A stretch of DNA of 64,000 nucleotides from Pelagomonas calceolata (GCA_918797485.1 CAKKNE010000006.1:3658001-3722000); one strand, 5' to 3'. Counted from the first letter of the stretch, positions 52,306-63,216 are shown. The notes: generated from the sequence alone by a model not told the origin. Translations and numbers: made by a program.

Positions 52306-53343
52306 CTAGCCGGCCGTGATATCCCGCTTGATGCCCGGATCAGACTCGTCTAAGGGAGTGTCGCGGACGACGCACTTCTCGTAGAGGGCCTTGTACGCCG
52401 CGATGGCCTCGGGCGTCGTGAGCGCGTCGAGCCTGGAAAAGTCGTCCGCGTCGAGCGCCGCCGCCAGGTCAAAAACGTCCGCGTTCTCGACCATGCGCTC
52501 CCGCCGCGTCGACTTGGGCATGTAGATGGCGCCCTTGGCGACGCACCAGGCGCCCAGTACCTGGGCCGGCGTCGCGCCGTGCCTACTCGCGACGGCGTTG
52601 ATCGTCGGGTCGTCGAATGCCTTGCCGTCGCGCAGCGCCCGGTACGCTTGGATTTTGATGCCCTTCTTCGTGAGGTAGTCCAGCGTCTTCCTTCTATACA
52701 AAAAGGGGTTGAACTCGATCTGGTTCACGGCCGGGACGACCGACGCCTCCCTGAGGAGCTCTTCGATGTCCTCGACGGCGTAGTTGGAGACGCCGATGGA
52801 CTTCACGAGGCCTTCCGCTTGGCATTTCTCGAGCTCGAGGTAGGCGGCGACGTGCTTCCCCGGCACGGGCCAGTGGACCAGGTACAAATCGAGATACTCC
52901 GTGTTTAAATCACGCAGCGACCGCTCGACTTGCGCTCGGACGGCGGCCGGCCCGTCATATATCGCATCGGACCAGCACTTCGAGGCTAAGTATAAGTCCG
53001 ACCGGGGAATTTTTGATGTTTTAATCGCCTCGCCGACCTGGACCTCGTTCCCGTAGAACTGCGCGCAGTCCAGAAACCTATACCCGACGTCCAGCGCGTC
53101 CCCGACGATGTCCGTGGCAGTGGCGACCTCGCCGCCGCTCTCCTCGGCGCCGGCGACGGCCGCCGAGGCGGAGGCGGGGATGAAGCCGACCTTGTACGTC
53201 CCGAAGCCGATCTGCGGGTGGCTCGTGCCGTCGTTGAGCGCGACGGTCGGGGCGCTGCTGAGCGAACTCATGCGCGGCGACGACCGGGACAGGCCGCGGG
53301 CCGCCCCTATCATTGCCGTCGCGAGGCGCGAGGCGAGCCGCAT
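52306..53343 (-). CDS. aldo-keto reductase
   Basis: An intronless frame of 345 residues. The (beta/alpha)8 AKR signature is complete: catalytic Asp92 and Tyr97 (GYRFLDCAQFYGNE), Lys122 (LYLASKCWS) and His157 (LDLYLVHWPVP). It continues with SIGVSNYAVEDIEELL and QIEFNPFLYRRKTLDYLTKK, and a C-terminal NADPH-binding MPKSTRRERMVEN. It would reduce aldehydes or ketones with NADPH. The first 25 residues (MRLASRLATAMIGAARGLSR) are basic and amphipathic, fitting a mitochondrial or plastid transit peptide. A 13-residue Ala/Glu-rich insert follows the first strand. Its stop lies only 38 bp from the stop of the converging neighbour. Substrate unknown. Confidence 0.93.
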   Translation of the reverse strand: MRLASRLATAMIGAARGLSRSSPRMSSLSSAPTVALNDGTSHPQIGFGTYKVGFIPASASAAVAGAEESGGEVATATDIVGDALDVGYRFLDCAQFYGNEVQVGEAIKTSKIPRSDLYLASKCWSDAIYDGPAAVRAQVERSLRDLNTEYLDLYLVHWPVPGKHVAAYLELEKCQAEGLVKSIGVSNYAVEDIEELLREASVVPAVNQIEFNPFLYRRKTLDYLTKKGIKIQAYRALRDGKAFDDPTINAVASRHGATPAQVLGAWCVAKGAIYMPKSTRRERMVENADVFDLAAALDADDFSRLDALTTPEAIAAYKALYEKCVVRDTPLDESDPGIKRDITAG

Positions 53344-53457
53344 TGTGTTTCACGGGAGCGACAGCGCCAGTTGTCAAACAGATGCGAGCGGTCGAAATAT
53401 CGAACTGTGGGACTCTTGCGCCGGCGTGCGGCTGAGCTGCGACCAGGCTCTCCCAGC

Positions 53458-53483
53458 TTGCTAGTGTCTTACTGGACGCTAGC
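53458..53483 (-). promoter_or_regulatory. conserved motif upstream of aldo-keto reductase
   Basis: In gene sense GCTAGCGTCCAGTAAGACAC then TAGCAAG, about 115 bp before the ATG at 53343. Confidence 0.5.
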
Positions 53484-53599
53484 TCGCCATATTCCCAGCG
53501 CGCTGATCTCGGTTGATCGGGCGCGCGCGAGTTCCTTGCTCATCAAAGAGGCCCCTCTGAGTGCGCGCATCCAGCGGAAAAACGGAAACCTGTGCTCCT

Positions 53600-53974
53600 G
53601 TCGCGGTTTAGGCGCCATTGAAGCCAATCTGAGCCATCGCCATCGGCTTGTTCCTGTGGGGCTTCGGAGTCTGGGTGTATTTTCTGGCCTCGTCCACGTC
53701 CTTCCACCACTCGTCGCTGAGCAGCCGCCTCGGCCTCGGCGGCGGCACGGGCATTCCCTTCGCTCCGAACTGGTGGGGCGTCGTGTTTCCGATGGTGACG
53801 CTGACGATGTCGACGTACCAGATCCATACGGACACGGAGTGGCGCTTCTTCAAGGTCGTCGGGCGCATCCTCGCCGCCGTCCTGACGCTGACGGCGTGCT
53901 ACATCCACGCGCTGACGATCAAGCACGCGGTCACCCCCAAATTCTGGCACGGCTTCCACCCGAAGCAGACCTAG
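53600..53974 (+). pseudogene. C-terminal fragment of a TDT (TehA/SLAC1-type) transporter
   Basis: The frame from about 53640 reads FLWGFGVWVYFLASSTSFHH, then GIPFAPNWWGVVFPMVTLTM, then FFKVVGRILAAVLTLTACYI, ending FWHGFHPKQT at 53974. The NWWGxVFP word and three closing hydrophobic segments match the last third of tellurite-resistance/dicarboxylate (TDT) transporters, which normally have ten membrane spans. Only about 125 residues exist. The aldo-keto reductase start is 250 bp upstream on the other strand, leaving no room for the missing seven spans. One extra base separates a plausible upstream piece (GAIEANLS) from this frame. It is a truncated remnant, or the last exon of a gene whose 5' part moved away. 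Confidence 0.6.
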
Positions 53975-54045
53975 TCGACGCGCCGTCGACACGTCGCCGT
54001 CGTCGCACAACTTATCGATTAACTAACGCTATTAAACACTTAAGA

Positions 54046-55526
54046 CTACCGGAGCCGCCAGGACCGCACCTGCTCGTAGGGCGGCACCCTGGACAGGTCC
54101 TCGCCGTGCGCCGCCATGGATGGAGGCGCCGCGCACATGTATTGCCCTATCCTCAAGATATCTTCCTCCGTGACGGCGTCGACGGCCGCCGTCATCTCCT
54201 GCAAAGTTTGGCGCCTCCCAAAAGTCGCGACCTGCCGCGCAATATCTTCGAATAACACCAGTCTAGACTCGAGCTGCGTCAACACGTTGACCTTGAGCAT
54301 GTTCTTGGCCCGGTCCAATTCTGATCTCTCAACAGGCTGCTGGCCCAACCGCAACAGATTGGACATGAGCACCTCGGTCAAGTGATGCGCACTTGCAGGA
54401 GCACACGCCCCCACAATACCTAATAACCCCTCCCGATCGTGGATGGACACGAAGGCCTCGCAGGCCTCGACCCAGTGGTACCGGTTGAGCACCTCTCTGT
54501 ATAAGCGAGAGTACATTCCCTTGCCGGGTCCACCGGCGGAGAAGGAATCGCCACCCCCCAACAGAGTTTGGAGCACACAACAAGCGATCAAATCCTTCGA
54601 ATGCCACCCTCCTTCGGGCGCGCGCATGGCGCAGGCAATCCTCACTTGAGGTGTGGCTTCAACAGCATAACCAGACGGCGTCGGGGCCCGCTCCTCGGCC
54701 AGGACGCACCCGCCCACGTAAGGCGACTGTGTGATCGCCAGTGGCGCTGTTGATGGAGGCAGGTGCGGCTCGAAGTGTTTTTCGGCCAATGCAATAAGTT
54801 CGTCGTGGCCGACACCGCGCCCGCGACGACCAGCGATTGGGGCTGCGTGATCAAGGCGCGGAAGTCCGCGAGCGTTTTTGGGGACAAAGTGTGCAGCTGG
54901 GACGGCGGGCAGAGGGCGGCGCGCCCAACGGCGATGAACCGTACGCGGCGGCGTGGATGTTTTCCCGGACGCGCGCGCCCCAGCGTCGCGCCCAGAAAAG
55001 CTAGCTCCATACCCTCGCGCACCTCGTCCATGGCGCCCGGCGCCTCGAGGTCCGGACCCAGCAGGCACGCCTCCGCAAGTAATTGCGTCGCGTCCTCGAG
55101 CTTATCTCGCAAAGCATCAATACAGTAGAGTCTGCTCTGCTCGCTGCGCGTTCGCGTGCAGGTACGCCCGCACGCCTCCGCGCGCTTCAGCACGTCGGCC
55201 GTCGACGAGTTCCTCGTCCCTCGCCACGCGCACACTTCCGCGAGCTGCGCGCCGCCCACAGTCCCGAGGTGGGCCTTCTCGTCGGCCGCTCCACCACAAA
55301 TCACGACGCCGATAGCTGACATATAGGTGTGCGTCTCCTGGGAGACGACCCGCAAGCCGCTCGGCAGCGTCGTCAATTGGGTCGTTGGTGCAATCTCCGG
55401 AAAGGGCGGCTGGTGCGCGTTCCAGCCGCCGCGGGGAAAGGGCGGGACCATGGCGTAGTCCGCGGGCATGCCGCTCTTGTGGCGCCGCCGCCGCGCCGCC
55501 GTCGCGCGGCGCAGGGCGGACCGCAT
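54046..55526 (-). CDS. mitochondrial processing peptidase alpha subunit (frame-interrupted)
   Basis: The N-terminus (MRSALRRATAARRRRHKSG) is a mitochondrial presequence. The first half has TTLPSGLRVVSQETHTYMSA and GVVICGGAADEKAHLGTVGG. The second half has the alpha-subunit glycine-rich loop GGGDSFSAGGPGKGMYSRLY, REVLNRYHWVEACEAFVSIH, and the ending EEDILRIGQYMCAAPPSMAA. No HxxEH zinc site is expected in alpha subunits. With a beta subunit it removes presequences in the matrix. Two or three one-base shifts occur between about 54830 and 54990. IHAAAYGSSPLG, LCPPSQLHTLSPKTLADFRA and VGHDELIALAEKHF are all conserved but lie in different frames. Sequencing error is likelier than decay, because everything else is well kept. 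Confidence 0.85.
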
Positions 55527-55716
55527 GGTGCAACGTCGCGTCTCCGGGCGTCGAAATCGCTGGGCCAGAGGCAGGGAGAGGCCCGGGCCAGAGGCTGGGC
55601 GCCTGTCGAAATCGCTGGCGCGGCGCAGTTATACGTTGCAAGAGAACTCCTCGCCGTCAAATGAGGGCACGTATGCTGCGCAGCGGCTGCGCTTGGCCCC
55701 TGCAAAAGCGAAGGCA

Positions 55717-55743
55717 GCTAGCGGCATGTATAGACACTAGCAA
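55717..55743 (+). promoter_or_regulatory. conserved motif between MPP-alpha and ORMDL
   Basis: On the plus strand GCTAGCGGCATGTATAGACA then CTAGCAA, about 310 bp before the ORMDL ATG and in its sense. It has one base substitution and one inserted base relative to the consensus GTAAGACACTAGCAA. Confidence 0.45.
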
Positions 55744-56053
55744 GCCATTTTTGTCGGCTCTCTTTGGCGGCTCCAACAGCTCATCCAGCAGCGCGAGACG
55801 TTCTGGCCGTCTCATACTGCCGCCGCACGCATAACAAGCGTACAGAAACGCCCCGCTTCCGGCTAGGCCCCGAAAGGCCCCACCGCCGTGCGCAGCGCCG
55901 CGCGTTCCGCCAGCGCCGCAGCGTCAATCCGCCGCCCGCAAGCGGCCCAGGGCTTCGCCAAAGCCGCCCTTGCGCCGCCGACACGCCGACGCCGCCGCGG
56001 CGCGCCCGCCGCCCACGCTCGACGCTCGACGCCGCGGTGCCCGACAAAGAAAG

Positions 56054-56764
56054 ATGCCCGTCCCACGAAATTACTCGGACAACTACCTCTCCGGCATGGA
56101 CCCGGACCCGAAGCGAAATGTGGCGGTGGAGTGCTTCCAGATCGATACCACAAGGTTCGCGGCGACCTACGTCATGCTCATTCTGATCGTCTACGGCGCG
56201 ATCCACGGCTCGGGCTACACGTCCGAGCAGTCCCTGTCGGCGACGAACGTGGCACACGCGCTCGTGACCTTCGTCTTCTTCCACTGGGCCCGCGGCTCGC
56301 CGGACACGCACGCGCAGGGCGATTACGATGATTTGACGGTCTGGGAGCAGCTCGACGGCGGCGCGTCGTGGTCCGCCACCAAAAAAGTCTTCCTCATCGT
56401 GCCGACGCTCGTCCTGCTGGCTTATTTAAATGCGGCGGACTTTTCGCGACAACCGACCGACCGCCGTCCCCATCTACGCGCTCCTCTGCATCCTGCCCAA
56501 ACTGCCGGGCATGCATCGGTGCGGATCCTGGGCATCAACCGGACCGTGGGCTTCAGGTCCGACGACGAGACCAAGAAGCCGGGTCGTGAGGTTGCTTCCT
56601 TTCTCCTCCTCCCTCCTACGGCGACTGGACATATCGCCTCCTTTTGGGACGACGTAGGATTGATCGCGTGCAAGAGCGCGCAAACTTGGCTTCTAGTGTG
56701 TCTTCTTAGCGATCTGACAATAAATCGAGGGTACGTGGTGAGTGGGTGTTTGGTTCGGCAGTAG
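56054..56764 (+). CDS. ORMDL-family regulator of sphingolipid synthesis
   Basis: From the ATG at 56054 the protein has the ORMDL core: RFAATYVMLILIVYGAIHGS, TNVAHALVTFVFFHWARGSP, DLTVWEQLDGGASWSATKKV, FLIVPTLVLLAYL. The third part reads FRDNRPTAVPIYALLCILPK LPGMHR in the +1 frame and then VRILGINR back in the first frame. Two compensating one-base differences between about 56435 and 56520 therefore scramble some 25 residues in the straight translation. ORMDL sits in the ER membrane and restrains serine palmitoyltransferase. The open frame extends about 70 residues past the normal ORMDL end, which is doubtful; the true stop may lie near 56580 in another frame. Confidence 0.88.
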   Translation: MPVPRNYSDNYLSGMDPDPKRNVAVECFQIDTTRFAATYVMLILIVYGAIHGSGYTSEQSLSATNVAHALVTFVFFHWARGSPDTHAQGDYDDLTVWEQLDGGASWSATKKVFLIVPTLVLLAYLNAADFSRQPTDRRPHLRAPLHPAQTAGHASVRILGINRTVGFRSDDETKKPGREVASFLLLPPTATGHIASFWDDVGLIACKSAQTWLLVCLLSDLTINRGYVVSGCLVRQ

Positions 56765-56940
56765 CACCTTTGCGAACGCCTCTCGGATCGATACGCGACC
56801 ACCGTGCTGTGTTGCATCTGACGCGAGCATTTCTACGTGCAATTTGACGCCGTAGACACCTCTGAAGCAGCTTGCATCCATCTGCACTGCAGCAAATTTC
56901 ACGTTGTAGACAAGAGGAGCTTCATCAGCAGCGCAGTAAA

Positions 56941-57360
56941 ATGATTCTCCTATGGTGGGTGCTGCCCGTACCTTGCCAAGCGATCGCATTCCTGGCAGTG
57001 CTTATCGCCGCGAGCGCCCTGCAAACGCAGCCGATGCAGCTTCACGAGCGACGGCGCGTCGTCGCATCAGTCGCGCGGGTCGAAGTATGCACGAAAAAGC
57101 ACTGCAAGAAAAAAGGTAGCTTGAAAACGCTACGCATCTTCGAGGCGTTGGCGCCGGACGGCGTCGAGGTGCTCACCGCCGACATGTCGCACACGGAGCA
57201 CGGCTGCTTCGACGAGTGCACGATGGGCCCGAACGTCCGCGTCGACGGCGCCGGCCCCAAAGCCGACGGCGGGCCGATCGTCAACGGCGTGCGGGGCGCC
57301 GCGGGCGCCGCGGAGGTCCTCGGCATCGACGTCCCCGAGGGCTGGGAGCTGCCTAACTGA
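56941..57360 (+). CDS. secretory/plastid-targeted thioredoxin-like [2Fe-2S] ferredoxin
   Basis: 139 residues from the ATG at 56941. The N-terminus MILLWWVLPVPCQAIAFLAV then LIAASALQTQP is a signal peptide. An ASAL-Q junction resembles the ASAF-type site of complex-plastid targeting in ochrophytes. The mature domain is a thioredoxin-like 2Fe-2S protein with four cluster cysteines, C50 and C55 (VEVCTKKHCKKKGS) and C89 and C93 (EHGCFDECTMGPNVRV), then GGPIVNGVRGAAGAAEVL. It probably carries electrons or senses redox state in the plastid. Targeting is inferred from the leader only. The upstream in-frame codons to 56872 are not needed. Confidence 0.85.
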   Translation: MILLWWVLPVPCQAIAFLAVLIAASALQTQPMQLHERRRVVASVARVEVCTKKHCKKKGSLKTLRIFEALAPDGVEVLTADMSHTEHGCFDECTMGPNVRVDGAGPKADGGPIVNGVRGAAGAAEVLGIDVPEGWELPN

Positions 57361-57369
57361 CACAACTGT

Positions 57370-59251
57370 TTACTCGAACCACCGGCCCTCGCCCGCGACG
57401 ACGGCCTTCTTCAGCGACGCGAGGTAGGCCGCTGCGGCGCTTGCTAATTGCGCGCTCGACGTCCTGCTCCGGCGCCTTCTTCTTCCTCCGCTTCTTGTCG
57501 CGCTTGCGCTCGGCGGCGTCGAAGACCTGCTCGACGGCGCGGTCGTCCGCGCGGTCGCGCATCAACCCGTCGTCCACGACCTTCCTCGGAGCCTTCGGAA
57601 CTTCTTCCGCGCCCTTCCGGGCCCGCTTCTTCTCCAGCCGGTTCGCGATGCGCTTCTCCCGCCGCCGCTCCTTGCGCGACGGCCCGTCCAACGGCGCCGT
57701 CGCCTTCGCCTTCGCGTCGTCCTCCCGTTTCTGGCGCAGGGCCACCTTCCGGTGGTCCTCGACGACAAAGGCCACGATCGGCCGCGGCACCTCACTCCCC
57801 ATTTTTTTGCCGCGGGGCACGCAGTAACTCGCTAATTCCGGGTTGTTGTTCGCAAACCGCAAGACCCGCATGGCGCACGCATGACTTGAAAACTCGGCAA
57901 ACGCATAACCCTTGGACTTGCCGGGTTTGGGCTTTTTACCGGGCACCGTCGGCACCTTGTCCCGGGCCACGTGCACCGCGCCCACATCCTTCGGAGAGAC
58001 GCCGGCCGCCTCGATCAACTCCTTCAGGAGGGCCGCGTCGACGTGCGGCGCGAGGTTTCTTATGGATAACCGCTGCGGGTTCACGTGGAATAATGGATTT
58101 CTCAATTTTGTGGCCGCCTCCTGGCGCGCCCGTTCTCTCTTCTTAAGATCGTTTTCCGGAACACCAATGGCCGCGGGGTCGCCCTTCTGGATGAGACCCT
58201 CTCTACTCAGAGCCACGTGGCGCCGGTCGCCTCCGACCAACGCGTGCTCGAGCTTGCGTTTTTTCGCGGGGCCGACTTCGTCTCTCAGCTTCGATGCTGT
58301 CGACTGATCAACCGCTAGAGCCACAATCAAGGGCCGCGCGTCGAGGGCCCACGCCTCCATCGTCGCGTTCGTCGCGCTGTCCGCCGAAGAATAGCGTACG
58401 AAGCACGAGCCTTTCCCCAGGCCCGTGGCCTTGTCCTTGACGACGTGGACGCTTTCTATACTACCACTCTTCGCGAAGAGCTCGGCCAGGGCTTTTCGGG
58501 TGGCGCCGTAGGGCACGTTCCTGACGAACAGCGTCCGGCCCTCGGCGACGTCGTCGGGCTTCTTGTCTTCCGAGGCCTCCTCGTCGTCCGATTCCTCGTC
58601 GTCGTCGTCCTCGGCGGCGTCAGACTCCTCGCCACCCGCGTCTTCGTTGTCCTCCTCGGCGGCGTCCGACGCCTCGGCAGCCTCGGACTCGTCGCCCGAC
58701 GCCGAGGCGCCGTCTTCGGACGCCTGGGCGGGCTCGGGCGCCGCCACGACATGGTCGGACTTCGGCGTCGCCTGGTCCACGGCCACGGGCCGCCCCTTCA
58801 CCGCAAATTTACCAGAAGACGCGGCCTTCAAAGCGCGCCGCGCGTCGCTCTCGCAGAAGAACTCGACGAAGCCAAATCCCCGCGACTTTTCGCCGACGCG
58901 CGGCACGCGCGCCTCGCGCAGCGGGCCGTACGCCATGAACGCATCCAACAGGTCCTCTTCCAACGCCCTAAAATGCAAATTGCGCACGACTAACCTACCT
59001 TTCTGTTCATTTGATCTATCGACGTGCGCCTCGAGGCGGCACGCGAGCTTCGACCCCTTGAACGTAGCACCATCGAGCCGCTGGCACGCTTGCGACGCCT
59101 TTTGTAAAGATGAAAATGTGGCCACTGCTAAGGCGCCCGCCGGCCGCATTGCTGCTCCTTCGACACTCGTCACTTTCTCAAAACCTTCTAGCTTCCTCAA
59201 CCGCTTATAAACAGCCTTGTCCGACGCGCCCACTCCAAAGACGGGCAACAA
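57370..59251 (-). CDS. multi-RRM nucleolar protein, RBM28/Nop4-like
   Basis: About 630 residues with RNP motifs of three or four RRMs. A degenerate first RRM (LPVFGVGASDKAVYKRLRKL) is followed by LVVRNLHFRALEEDLLDAFM with SRGFGFVEFF. Next is an acidic Glu/Asp/Ser spacer, then TLFVRNVPYGATRKALAELF with GKGSCFVRYS, then LSIRNLAPHVDAALLKELIE with SKGYAFAEFS. The C-terminus is Lys/Arg-rich. This arrangement is that of RBM28/Nop4, needed for 60S ribosome assembly. The straight frame runs to a stop at 57353 with an unlikely tail. A one-base shift near 57455 gives ASAAAAYLASLKKAVVAGEG then RWFE and a stop at 57370, which fits the family better. No ATG is visible at 59251 (TTG); the frame is open upstream. 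Confidence 0.85.
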
Positions 59252-59549
59252 CCGTGTGGAAAAACAGGTTTTAGGCCACAGCCACTCGGCTACAGCTCGA
59301 GCTTCACGCCCTGTGCGGGAGCTCTGAGGCGATTTAACAGTACTGTATCATCGTCGGAATACTACGGGCACGAATTTCGGCGCTCGTCGCGCGGCAGGAC
59401 AAAAAACAGCCACATCCTGGAGGAAGCCTGTTTTCCCATCGCGGCGCACGCGTCGCGCGACCGACGAGAAAGGAGTGGAGGGACACGACAACCGGCCGCT
59501 GATTCATGACGAGCGAAACCGCCGCGCAGGTCTCGGGACTCGGGACGCG

Positions 59550-60503
59550 ATGGCCGACACCGCCATGGGCCCGGCGCCGCTGGAGCGCCAGGAGAGCGTG
59601 CCGATGGAGATCATGAACAAGTGCGCCTACGGCGAGCCCTCGACGAAGACGATCATGGTCATGGGCGCCGTCGCCGCGGTACTGGCCTCGATCACCGTCT
59701 ACTGCATCGTCTCCTGGGCGCGGCGCTCCGCGCGGGCCAAGTTCAAGGCCATGATCAAGAGCGTCTTCGAGGAGGTCGACCACGACCACGGCGGCACCGT
59801 CGACAGCGACGAGCTCTACACGGCCGTCTTGCTCGTCTACCTCCAGGTGAGGGAGAGTACTTAAGCGGTCACGAACGCTAGACTAACTCGTGCGCCGGCG
59901 CAGGTGAATAAGGCCATCCGCGTCATCGGCGCGGTCAAGCCCCCGAAGCGCCATTCGGTGGATGAGGTCCTCGCGCAGTACGCGAAAGACAACAAGTCGG
60001 GCAAGGAGCTCAACCAGGACCAGTTCGAGGACGTCATGAAGATCCTGTCCAAGGACGTCGCCGGCCGCGTGACGGTGACGTGCGGCATCATGGTCGGCTG
60101 CCCGATGCTCGGCGGCATTCTGGTGAATATGGCGCTCGCCAAGTTCGGCCGCCCGTCGGCGGCGCGCCCCTGCGGCAGCCTCCTGTTTACCTTACTCGAG
60201 CCCCAGTTCCCGACGATCGTCTCCCTCGTCCTCATGCTCGTGCTCCTTCCGTTATTGCTGGACGCGCTCGACAGCTACCTCGAGAACCGCCAGTCGAAGC
60301 TCGGGGCCATGAAGGAGCTCGTGCGCGCCGACTCGACGCCGAAGGCGACAGCGGCCGAGTCTTCCGTGCGCAAGGAGGCCGACAAGCTCGCCCAAGCCGT
60401 CGAGACGGCCGCCGAGGAAGTCAAGCCCGTCGCGGAGGCCGCGCCCAAGAAGAAGAAGGGCTTCTCGCCGTTCAAGGGCTTCGGCAAGAAGAAGGAGGCC
60501 TGA
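59550..60503 (+). CDS. EF-hand membrane protein, two exons
   Basis: Exon 1 (59550-59846) and exon 2 (59904-60503) give about 298 residues. One span (IMVMGAVAAVLASITVYCIV) precedes a canonical EF-hand loop, DHDHGGTVDSDEL. After the intron a second, weaker EF-like segment (KDNKSGKELNQDQFEDVMKI) occurs. Two further hydrophobic regions follow (TCGIMVGCPMLGGILVNMAL, TIVSLVLMLVLLPLLLDALD). The tail is Lys/Ala/Glu-rich and ends KKKKGFSPFKGFGKKKEA. A calcium-responsive membrane protein is implied; the family is not recognised. The intron is only 57 nt, with GTGAGG donor, CTAAC branch-like word and GCGCAG acceptor. It is a good example of the conventional introns here, unlike introners. Confidence 0.75.
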
Positions 60504-60595
60504 GCGGCGCGCCGGAGGCCTCTCGCGGCGGCCGCGCCGCCGCCCGCTCCCGGAGGCCTAAGCCTAGATCACAGAATTACGCAAAAACAAAACAG

Positions 60596-63212
60596 TTAGT
60601 ACCCGAACACGCGCAGCCCGACCGTGTCCTCCTTGCCCCCCTTGCCCGTGCCGACGAGGAGCTTGTACTTGCCCCGTCCCACGATCTTGTCCCGGTCCCA
60701 GACGCCCTCGTAGCGGTTCCCGTTCAGGTACGTCAGCTCGCCGGGCCCGTGCCGCATGTTCCGCCAGTACTGGCCCCTAAAAACCGTGCCGGATGCGCTC
60801 AACTCGGTACCTTCGCCGTGGCGCTGGTTGTCCTTCCACTGGCCCTCGTACTGCGAGCCGTCGGGCCAGACATATAAACCGCGGCCCGTCATCCGCTCCC
60901 GCAAGAAGTCGCCCTTGTAGTAGCCGCCGTCCTTGTATATTAATTTGCCCGTGCCGTGCCTTAGGTTATCGCACCATTCGCCCTCGTAGGATTCGATGGG
61001 GTCCTGGAATTTATATGTGTACAACCCAATACCGTGCCGCCTTCCTTCGACCCAGTCGCCGTCGTAGCTCTCCTCCAAAATATTGCCCGGTGAATAGGTC
61101 AATTTGCCCTTGCCGTGCTGGATGTCGTCGCAATACTCGCCCTCGTACGTGTTGCCATCGACAAACCGGAAGAACCCATGACCATGCTTCTTATTGTCCC
61201 GCCACCACCCTTTATAATAATGATTTGTGGTCGCATAGACCATCTCGCCCTCGCCCTGCATGCGATCTTCCCGGAACCCGCCCTTGTAGACATTGCCGGT
61301 CGACCACTTGTAGATGCCCTGGCCATGTTTGCGATTGCGCCGGAACTCGCCCCGATACGAGTCGCCCTGCCTGTACTGAAAAATGCCCTTCCCGTCGATA
61401 TCATTTTCCCGCCACCAGCCGTCATATCTCGAACCAGTACCGAAGACATAAGTGCCCTTGCCTGATTTCTTGTCGTCGACCCAGTTTCCACTATAGGCGT
61501 TGCCCCAGTTTCTGTACCAGTAGACGCCGTGGCCTTGCGCTAGTCCTTTCACGAAGGTCCCATCAAAAAAGTCCCCGTTCTTGAAGAAATATCTACCTCT
61601 TCCGTTTTTCTAAAAATCTCCCATCCCCGCAGTACTTCTCACCGTCCGGGGACACGAAGACGCCGTACCCCTCGTGGTGGCCCTTGACCCATTTCCCTGC
61701 GTACCTCGCACCGTCCGCATATCTACATGCGCCCCTACCGTGCCTCAGATCATCGTAGAACTCGCCTCGGTACACCTCGCCCGTCGCGAAAGAAAGTATA
61801 CCTCGGCCATTCGCCATGCCCCTCCTAATCTCCCCCAAGTAGGCGTCGCCATTCATCTTCGAGAACCGACCCACGCCTTCCGGCTTGTTCTCCACAAAAA
61901 GTCCCTCGTAGGCCGCCGTTGAGCGCGTCAATCTTCCGACACCGTGCATGCGCCCCGCGCGCCACTCGCCCTCGTACATCTCGCCGCAGGGATGGAAGAG
62001 GCAGCCCCAGCCGTCCCTCCGCCCTTCCTTCCACTCTCCCACATACTCCGTCCCATCGGGCTTCGTGTAGATCCCTTCTCCATGCCTCTTACCATTCTTC
62101 CAGTCGCCCGTGTACCTCCCTCGATCCGCCGGCCAGACACAGGTCCCGAAGCCCTCAAACAAACCATCTTTCATGTACCCCTCGGCGCGCGTCCCGCCCT
62201 GGAAGAGCTTCAAAGATAAACCCTTCCTCTTTGGATATATTCTTTTAATAAAATCATCCAAGTTGTCTCCCACCGGTTCTCTACTAATCCCCATGTCGCC
62301 CCGCAGCTTCTTGACGCGCTTTTCCTCCTTCTCGAGGGCCTTGGCTAATCGACGAGCTTCGGGCGACGCGAACTCCTTCGCTTTTTTTTGTTTGCCTCCC
62401 ACATCCTTGCCCATCTGGTCCTCCGGAATGTCCGTGGGACCGTCGGGGCCGTCGCCTCCGGAACTCTTCGCCTTGGCCGCCATCTTCGCCGTCCTCCTCT
62501 TTACTGTCGTTTCATCGTCCAGATCTTCGTCCGAGGAAAACTCGCTGATGTCGTCGTCATCGGAAATCTCCAGCACCAACCCGCTCTCCGTGATCACGAT
62601 GCCTTTATCTTCTTCCTCCTCTTCTTTCTTCCTTGACAGATAAAAGCCCTTGTGCCACGTCGCCTCGGGCGGTCCGACTAATAATTCATCCCGTTCTCGT
62701 TTCCGTTGCGCGTCGTAGATGCGCTCCCTCCTCCTAAGACCAAAATCTAGGTCTTCGGGCCGGCCCCAGGTACTCCTATACGTATCGGTCTCGAGGTACC
62801 ACAGAGCCCGCGTCTCCGGGTCGTAGTACTCGACCCACCCGCCTTGCGAATGGGTGACCTCCGACCGCTCTTGTAGTCGTTCCAAAGCGGGCATGGACTT
62901 GACCACTGAAGCCTTCTGCCATCTTTTGTACTTGGCCGCTTGTCGCCCGAGGTAGCCTCTGTACAATCGTTGTGCCAATAATCCCGCCCAGATCTGCTTC
63001 CTAAGAAATCTCGTCTCGTAGCGCCCGCGAAAGCCGCGAAGCCCCGCTTGGATCGTCGTCGTCGCCTGGCGCCGCTGCTCCTTCGAGTTCGCCGCCTTTT
63101 CGTTCTTGGCCTTTTCGGCGCCGGCGGCCTGCTCGGCGATCCATTTCTGCGTCTCGGTGGCGCGGAGCCGGGCGAGGCGATCTTCCCGCGTGCGGCCCAC
63201 GGCGACGCGCAT
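60596..63212 (-). CDS. MORN-repeat protein with IQ motifs and a WW domain (one homopolymer frame break)
   Basis: From the ATG at 63212: coiled coil, IQ motifs (TTIQAGLRGFRGRYETRFLR, AQRLYRGYLGRQAAKYKRW), a WW domain (WVEYYDPETRALWYLETDTY then RSTWGRPEDL), and an acidic/basic linker. After that come more than twenty MORN repeats of the form GxYxGxWxxGxxHGxG (for example YTGDWKNGKRHGEGIYTKPD). The frame stops near 61593, yet MORN repeats continue in the next frame (NGRGRYFFKNGDFFDGTFVK) down to 60596. The shift lies in a run of five A at about 61605, so removal of one A would make one protein of about 870 residues. Calmodulin-binding IQ plus MORN plates suggests a flagellar or cortical scaffold. 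Function inferred. Confidence 0.85.
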
Positions 63213-63216
63213 CGTT

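Noticed and set aside
59252-59290. A TTTTTCCACACGG word upstream of the RBM28-like frame as another introner end
   Set aside because: It resembles a mutated TTTTCCACACAG end, but no partner end or 8-bp duplication was found nearby.
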